Assembly (NCBI GenBank): GCA_964553915.1
Contig: CAZKMM010000108.1
Coordinates: 1 to 9,211 of the forward strand
Length of the DNA stretch: 9,211 bases
Source: CAZKMM01 sp964553915
Lineage (GTDB): Bacteria; RBG-13-61-14; DRUE01
Reading direction: 5' to 3'
Position numbers and translations under genes: made by a program. Below, one piece after another: positions 5,364 through 9,211 of this stretch. The notes under the pieces are model-generated. The model was not told where the DNA came from, searched no databases, and saw only the letters and a list, made by a program, of their open reading frames with translations. Within the stretch, counting starts at the first letter, position 1. Every line of letters starts with the position of its first letter.

Positions 5364-6533
5364 CTATTCTTCTAGATTTTTGGCAAGGAAGTTAACAATC
5401 ATTTCTTCCATTGTCGGATTGCGGATGAGAAAGGAATCGTGCCCATAATCGGTTTTGATTTCGCAATAAGTAACATCCAGATTGTTTTTCTTGAGCGCCC
5501 GGACAATTTCTTTGGAATCTTTGCTCGGATAAAGCCAGTCCGAGCTGAAGGAGAGAATCAGGAACTTGGCTTTGGTAGGGCGGAGCGCCTCTTCTAAAGT
5601 TAACTGCCCCCCTTTGGTAACATCAAAATAATCTATGGCTTTGGTGATGTAAAGATAAGAGTTGGCATCAAAACGCCTGATGAAAGCATCCCCCTGGTAA
5701 TGCAGATAACTCTCTACCTGAAACTCGGTGCTGAAGTTATAACCATATTTTTCCCGGTCTTTGAGCTTGCGACCGAATTTCCGATGAAGAGCCTCCTCAC
5801 TTAAATAGGTGATATGGGCAATCATCCGTGCCAGAGCCAGCCCGGCATCTGGCTTTTGGTCGGTTTCATAATAATTGCCTCCATTCCATTTCGGGTCGGT
5901 CATTATTGCTCTTCTGCTTACCTCATTAAAGGCAATTCCCTGAGCACTGAGCCGGGCTGAGCTAGCAATTAGGGTTGCGGTTTTCACCCGCTTGGGGAAC
6001 CTAATTGCCCATTCCAGTGCCTGCATTCCGCCCATAGACCCGCCCACGACATTAAGGAGCTGGTCTATTCCCAGGTAATCAATTAAATGTCTTTGCGCCT
6101 CTACCATATCTCCAATGGTGACTACCGGGAATTCCAGTCCGTAAGGTTTTCCGGTTTTGGGGTTGATGGAGCTGGGACCGGTAGAGCCTTTACATCCTCC
6201 GATAATATTGGAGCAAATAACAAAGTATTTATTGGTATCAAAGGGCTTGCCCGGACCGACCATAAAATCCCACCAGCCGGGCTTGCGGTCCTGAGGGGTA
6301 TGATAGCCTGCCACATGAGCATCACCGCTTAAAGCGTGGCAGATTAAAATCGCATTGGTTTTTTGGGGATTGAGTTTGCCATAGGTTTCATAAGCCAGGG
6401 TAATAGGACCGAGCTTTTCCCCGCTTTCCAGAACCATCTCATTGGGAGGATGGGCAAAGGTATAGTATTGGGTCTGGACGACCCCAACCGAGCCAGGACC
6501 AAATTTTTCTTCTAATCTGGCGGTTTCTCTCAT
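5364..6533 (-). CDS. metX: homoserine O-acetyltransferase
   Basis: This alpha/beta-hydrolase-fold enzyme transfers an acyl group, usually acetyl from acetyl-CoA, to the hydroxyl of homoserine in methionine synthesis. The 389 residues fit the family. The oxyanion-region segment HALSGDAHVAG (66-76), the WWDFMVGPGKPFDTNKYFV region (87-105) and NIIGGCKGSTGPSS (109-122) are typical. The nucleophile is Ser166 in GGSMGG (164-169). The triad is completed by Asp332 in SSDWLYP and His365 in YGHDSFL. Some MetX-type enzymes use succinyl-CoA, and I cannot settle the donor from the sequence alone. The ATG has an AAGGAA SD and a recognisable promoter only about 30 bases upstream, so there is no room for a SAM riboswitch. 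It is the only gene on its transcript and diverges from the PilZ-cNMP gene. No metY is present. Confidence 0.96.
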   Translation of the reverse strand: MRETARLEEKFGPGSVGVVQTQYYTFAHPPNEMVLESGEKLGPITLAYETYGKLNPQKTNAILICHALSGDAHVAGYHTPQDRKPGWWDFMVGPGKPFDTNKYFVICSNIIGGCKGSTGPSSINPKTGKPYGLEFPVVTIGDMVEAQRHLIDYLGIDQLLNVVGGSMGGMQALEWAIRFPKRVKTATLIASSARLSAQGIAFNEVSRRAIMTDPKWNGGNYYETDQKPDAGLALARMIAHITYLSEEALHRKFGRKLKDREKYGYNFSTEFQVESYLHYQGDAFIRRFDANSYLYITKAIDYFDVTKGGQLTLEEALRPTKAKFLILSFSSDWLYPSKDSKEIVRALKKNNLDVTYCEIKTDYGHDSFLIRNPTMEEMIVNFLAKNLEE

Positions 6534-6559
6534 AGAGAAATTCCTTTAATTATTCAAAT

Positions 6560-6587
6560 ATTTTAACACTTATCTGGAAAAATTCAA
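6560..6587 (-). promoter_or_regulatory. sigma70-type promoter of metX
   Basis: On the minus strand there is TTGAAT (6587-6582), a 16-base spacer and TAAAAT (6565-6560). Transcription would start near 6553, giving a leader of about 20 bases that holds the AAGGAA SD. The match is good but made by eye in an AT-rich gap. Confidence 0.55.
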
Positions 6588-6600
6588 TTTCTGCCCAAAA

Positions 6601-6630
6601 TGGACAAGAAAAAGTATTTTATGATATACT
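6601..6630 (+). promoter_or_regulatory. promoter of the PilZ-cNMP gene
   Basis: TGGACA (6601-6606), an 18-base spacer and TATACT (6625-6630) form a sigma70-type promoter. The -10 box is preceded by TGA, an extended -10 feature. Each box matches the consensus at five of six positions. Transcription should start near 6637-6638, only about 7 bases before the ATG at 6645. The ATGs at 6600 and 6621 lie within the promoter and would not be transcribed from it. Confidence 0.6.
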
Positions 6631-6644
6631 TAACAAAAGCGAAG

Positions 6645-7637
6645 ATGTCAGAAAATGATAAATCTATCAAGAATGAACTTGCCTTTCGGGGGGAGAGTTT
6701 AGGGGTTTCTTTAAAGATTTTTCCTGAAGGTGAAGCGGAGGGAAGGGTTTGTTCCCGTTACATTTTGGAGCTGGATAAAGAGCGAGTTTATGTCAAGACC
6801 GAAAGTCCCCTGCCTCAGGGAAGTAAACTCAGGATAGTTATAGACGACCCTCGTCTGGAAGAGCCGGTGGAATTTAATGGAGAGGTGGTCAGGGTAAATT
6901 CTGCTCCGGCAAAGCCGGGTGGACTGGAGCCGGGAATGGGGATTATCTTTGAATCGGTCAGTATTGTTGACCGGGCTCGGTTAAGTAAGTTTTTTCAGGA
7001 GCTGGAGCGGGAAGACCGCACCGAGGAATATCTCCGTTTTCTTGCCTGGGTAAGGCGGATAACCAAACCTCTGGATGCAGAAGAGAGAGAGCGGGTAAAA
7101 AGGGACCTGCTTCGGGCTCTGTATGGGGAGGAACGCCGTCCTCTTTCTACTCAGAAAAAAAAGCGGGAAGACCTGGAGCTGATAAGTCAGGTTCCGCTTT
7201 TCCAGGAACTTGACCCACTGGAGCTCGGAGAAGTGGCAGAGATTTGTTTAAAGGAAAAATTTGAAGATGGAGAAGTTATTTTTAAGGAAGGCAACCCGGG
7301 AGATAAGTTATATATAATTTTAAAAGGAGAGGTAGAGATATTTAAGGAGCTGGGAGAAGGAAAAGAAGAGATTCTTGCCCGGCTTCGTCCGGGAGAATAT
7401 TTTGGAGAAATGAGCCTGATTGATGATGCTCCCCGCTCCGCCGGGGCACGAGCAAAAGGGGAGGTGGTGGCGCTCACCATCTCCAAACCGGATTTTGAAA
7501 TCCTGCTAAAAGCGAATGATTCTTTTGCATCCAAGATTTATAAATTTTTTGTCCGGACCCTTTCCCAGAGGCTTCGCAATACCAATGAAAAGATAAAAAG
7601 AATTCTGGAAGTGCTGGGAAAAGAAGAAATTGCCTGA
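6645..7637 (+). CDS. PilZ-like / cyclic-nucleotide-binding domain protein
   Basis: This encodes 330 residues from ATG at 6645. Longer starts at 6600 and 6621 have no SD and fall inside a likely promoter. The N-terminal part (about 31-117) has the strand pattern of a PilZ domain, with LPQGSKLRIVI, a GEVVRV strand and a GMGIIFESV strand. An RxxxR-like RVCSR (34-38) remains, but the NxSxxG motif is not recognisable, so c-di-GMP binding is doubtful. A charged linker (about 118-175) leads to a Crp/PKA-type cNMP domain (about 176-300). Its phosphate-binding cassette FGEMSLIDDAPRSAGA (253-268) keeps the Glu and Arg that contact cyclic nucleotide. There is no helix-turn-helix, so it is not a transcription factor of the Crp type. 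The C-terminus is a basic helix. It is cytoplasmic, and its partner is unknown. The AddB-like gene follows 45 bases later on the same strand. Confidence 0.85.
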   Translation: MSENDKSIKNELAFRGESLGVSLKIFPEGEAEGRVCSRYILELDKERVYVKTESPLPQGSKLRIVIDDPRLEEPVEFNGEVVRVNSAPAKPGGLEPGMGIIFESVSIVDRARLSKFFQELEREDRTEEYLRFLAWVRRITKPLDAEERERVKRDLLRALYGEERRPLSTQKKKREDLELISQVPLFQELDPLELGEVAEICLKEKFEDGEVIFKEGNPGDKLYIILKGEVEIFKELGEGKEEILARLRPGEYFGEMSLIDDAPRSAGARAKGEVVALTISKPDFEILLKANDSFASKIYKFFVRTLSQRLRNTNEKIKRILEVLGKEEIA

Positions 7638-7669
7638 AGATTTTGACCGCTTCTGTCATTAACCTTAGG

Positions 7670-7675
7670 TAAAAT
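7670..7675 (+). promoter_or_regulatory. possible -10 element before the AddB-like gene
   Basis: TAAAAT lies 7 bases before the ATG at 7683, much like the layout of the PilZ operon promoter. A TTGACC (7643-7648) lies upstream, but the 21-base spacing is too long for a normal promoter. The 45-base gap has no clear SD near the ATG and no terminator. Read-through from the upstream gene is equally possible. Confidence 0.25.
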
Positions 7676-7682
7676 TTCAAAG

Positions 7683-9211
7683 ATGAAGCATAAACTATAT
7701 ACCGCAGAAGCCTGGCAGGAGCTGGAGGAGAAGCTGGTTGAGGAGATTGAGCAGAAGAAGCAGGGGCAGGCGCTGGCTCCAGTGGTGGTTCTGGTGGGTT
7801 CCCGGCTTCTGGCTCTGTATCTGGAAAGAAAGGTTTATCTTGCCCTTGAGCCAAAGGGCTTGGGAATAAATATTCATTTTCTTATTTTTCCTGACCTGGT
7901 GGAAAGACTTATTTATACTGAACCTTTTTCCCTGAATCTTTCCTCTGCCAGCCAGTTTTATAAGTATCTGCTTTGCGAAAAAATCCTGAGTGAATCAGAT
8001 GATAGTTATTTTTCTTCCCTCAGCCAGAGCCAGGGATTGATTCAGATTTTACTGAGCGGGTATCGGGATTTAAAGGATGGTCTGATTATTGGAGAAGGGT
8101 ATGAAAGAGCTAAAAAAGCGATTTTGAGCAGTTTTCCGGAGCGTAAGGAAAATCTGAACAAAATTTTTCAGCTCATAGAAAAAATTGACCAAGGAATGAA
8201 AGATAAAAAAGATGCCTGGAAGGAGTTTCTCCTGGCAAGTGCGCGGGCGGATAGATTCCCCCAGGTCTTCAAGACTGACCAGCTTTTAATTTATGGGTTT
8301 TATGATTACACTGCCATTCAGAGAAAACTGATTTCTTCCCTGGCAAAAAACCTCCACCTGACTCTTTTTATGGTTCTCCCTCAGGAGAGATTTTACAGTG
8401 ATTTTGCTCTGAAGGTTTATCAGGAATTTTATCTTAAGAAGCTGAAAGCGAATGAGGAAAAACTTTCAGCCAAGGGGATTTCTGGTGGTCTGGGAGTATT
8501 TTTTTCCAGCTTCAAAGAAGAGAATTTGGAAAAAAGAGAAATTTCTGATGACAGAATCAGGGTGATTTTTGCTCCCGGGATTGAACGGGAAGTAAAAGAG
8601 GTCTGCAGGGAGATTTTATATCTGGTTAGAGAGCGGGGGATAAGATTTGAGGAGATCGGGATTTTAGTTCGGGATTTCAATACTTACCATTCCCATTTAG
8701 AGAAAGCATTTAATCGTTATCGGATTCCCTATTTTCTTGGAGAAAAGAAGGCTCTGGTGGAATTTCCGGTAATTCAGTGTTTGCAAAGACTTTTACGGGT
8801 AATTAAGGAGGATTATTCCCGGCAAAGTGTGGTTTCCTTTTTCACCCATCAGGCAATCAAATCTTCGGTTTTTAATTCCTCTCCGGAGCTGGTCGGTCTT
8901 TTTGAATGGGTGAGCAGAGATGCCGGGATTATCTCAGGGATTGATGACTGGAGGAAAAAAGATAAGTATCTGGAAGATTTGCAGGAGGAAATCCAGGAGC
9001 TGATAGAAAAGAAGCCGGAGCAGGAAGATAAAATCCACCTGCTGGAACAGAAACTTGAATCTGCCCACCTGCTTTTTGATTTAACCGCTGAGCTGATTCG
9101 GGAAATAGAGGAGTTAAAAGAATTAAAAACATTTTCTCAGCTCAGTGATAAGTTAAGGACGCTAGCTGAAAAATATCTGGATTTTGGTTATGTTGCAAAT
9201 TCCCTGAGAGA
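7683..9211 (+). CDS. AddB-like helicase-nuclease subunit, N-terminal part (cut by window end)
   Basis: The frame runs without a stop from ATG at 7683 to the window edge, giving 509 residues of an unfinished protein. AddB-type proteins are the partner subunit of AddA in double-strand-break processing and recombination. Support comes from an N-terminal strand-helix start (VVVLVGSRLLALYL, 34-47) and IFPDLVERL (68-76). A LLIYGFYDYTAIQRKLI segment (201-217) matches the GF(x)4T signature. IRVIFAPGIEREVKEVCREI (292-311) is followed by EIGILVRD, YHSHLEKAF and RIPYFLGEKKAL (324-358), typical of the UvrD-like fold of AddB/RecC. No Walker A (GxxGxGKT) is visible, so the N-terminal motor may be inactive. 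The region about 425-490 is rich in Glu, Lys and Leu and may be coiled. The C-terminal nuclease and iron-sulfur region would lie beyond the window. The start has no good SD. Gene order with addA is not visible. Confidence 0.8.
   Translation, partial: MKHKLYTAEAWQELEEKLVEEIEQKKQGQALAPVVVLVGSRLLALYLERKVYLALEPKGLGINIHFLIFPDLVERLIYTEPFSLNLSSASQFYKYLLCEKILSESDDSYFSSLSQSQGLIQILLSGYRDLKDGLIIGEGYERAKKAILSSFPERKENLNKIFQLIEKIDQGMKDKKDAWKEFLLASARADRFPQVFKTDQLLIYGFYDYTAIQRKLISSLAKNLHLTLFMVLPQERFYSDFALKVYQEFYLKKLKANEEKLSAKGISGGLGVFFSSFKEENLEKREISDDRIRVIFAPGIEREVKEVCREILYLVRERGIRFEEIGILVRDFNTYHSHLEKAFNRYRIPYFLGEKKALVEFPVIQCLQRLLRVIKEDYSRQSVVSFFTHQAIKSSVFNSSPELVGLFEWVSRDAGIISGIDDWRKKDKYLEDLQEEIQELIEKKPEQEDKIHLLEQKLESAHLLFDLTAELIREIEELKELKTFSQLSDKLRTLAEKYLDFGYVANSLR

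Noticed and set aside
6087..6332. Short open frames within metX on both strands
   Set aside because: MetX has a complete catalytic triad in its own frame, and these frames have no independent support.
6534..6600. A SAM-responsive riboswitch upstream of metX
   Set aside because: The predicted leader is only about 20 bases and the whole divergent gap is about 110 bases, with no conserved riboswitch helices visible.
7638..7682. A terminator or small RNA between the PilZ-cNMP and AddB-like genes
   Set aside because: The 45-base gap contains no hairpin with a following T run and nothing resembling an RNA gene.
7187..7877. Antisense open frames, including a Pro/Ala-rich one (7474-7854)
   Set aside because: They are opposite the well-supported cNMP domain and AddB-like start. 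The Pro/Ala/Gln composition is what GAG/CTG-rich coding DNA yields on the reverse strand. No SD or family motif.

Overview
The window looks like chromosomal DNA from a bacterium of moderate GC content. The clues are sigma70-type promoters, strong Shine-Dalgarno (SD) sites on the operon-internal genes, c-di-GMP proteins (GGDEF and PilZ), and an AddB-like helicase-nuclease. I see no rRNA, tRNA, insertion sequence, CRISPR array or phage gene. The protein mix does not let me name a phylum, and an uncultured lineage is quite possible.

Layout. (1) 1-294, plus strand: the 3' end of an unrecognised gene, whose stop codon directly abuts that of the next gene. (2) 295-4020, minus strand: a five-gene operon read from right to left. 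It starts at a clear sigma70 promoter (about 4020-3992) and encodes a small PilZ protein, a REC-GGDEF diguanylate cyclase with an intact I-site, dapA, dapB (TTG start), and a secreted protein of unknown function coupled to dapB by an ATGA overlap. No intergenic gap exceeds 18 bases. (3) 4112-4909, plus strand: a DUF362 protein, divergent from the operon. It meets a convergent 87-residue unknown gene (4906-5169) at a shared CTAG that carries both stop codons. (4) 5170-5363: a very AT-rich spacer with a TTGACA promoter for the 87-residue gene and a weak candidate terminator for metX. (5) 5364-6533, minus strand: metX, homoserine O-acyltransferase. (6) 6645-7637, plus strand: divergent from metX, a protein joining a degenerate PilZ-like domain to a cyclic-nucleotide-binding domain, without a DNA-binding domain. 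(7) 7683-9211, plus strand: the first 509 codons of an AddB-like recombination/repair protein, cut by the window edge.

How the genes work together. Two branches of the aspartate family are present: DapA and DapB commit aspartate semialdehyde to diaminopimelate and lysine, and MetX activates homoserine for methionine. Interleaved with them is second-messenger machinery: a response-regulator diguanylate cyclase, a canonical PilZ receptor in the same operon, and a separate PilZ/cNMP protein. The most notable features are this co-transcription of c-di-GMP signalling with lysine/peptidoglycan-precursor genes, promoters lying so close to start codons that the PilZ and PilZ-cNMP mRNAs may be leaderless or nearly so, and a helically phased direct repeat overlapping the -35 box of the operon promoter. 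I found no clear evidence of a wholly new system such as a defence island or retroelement.
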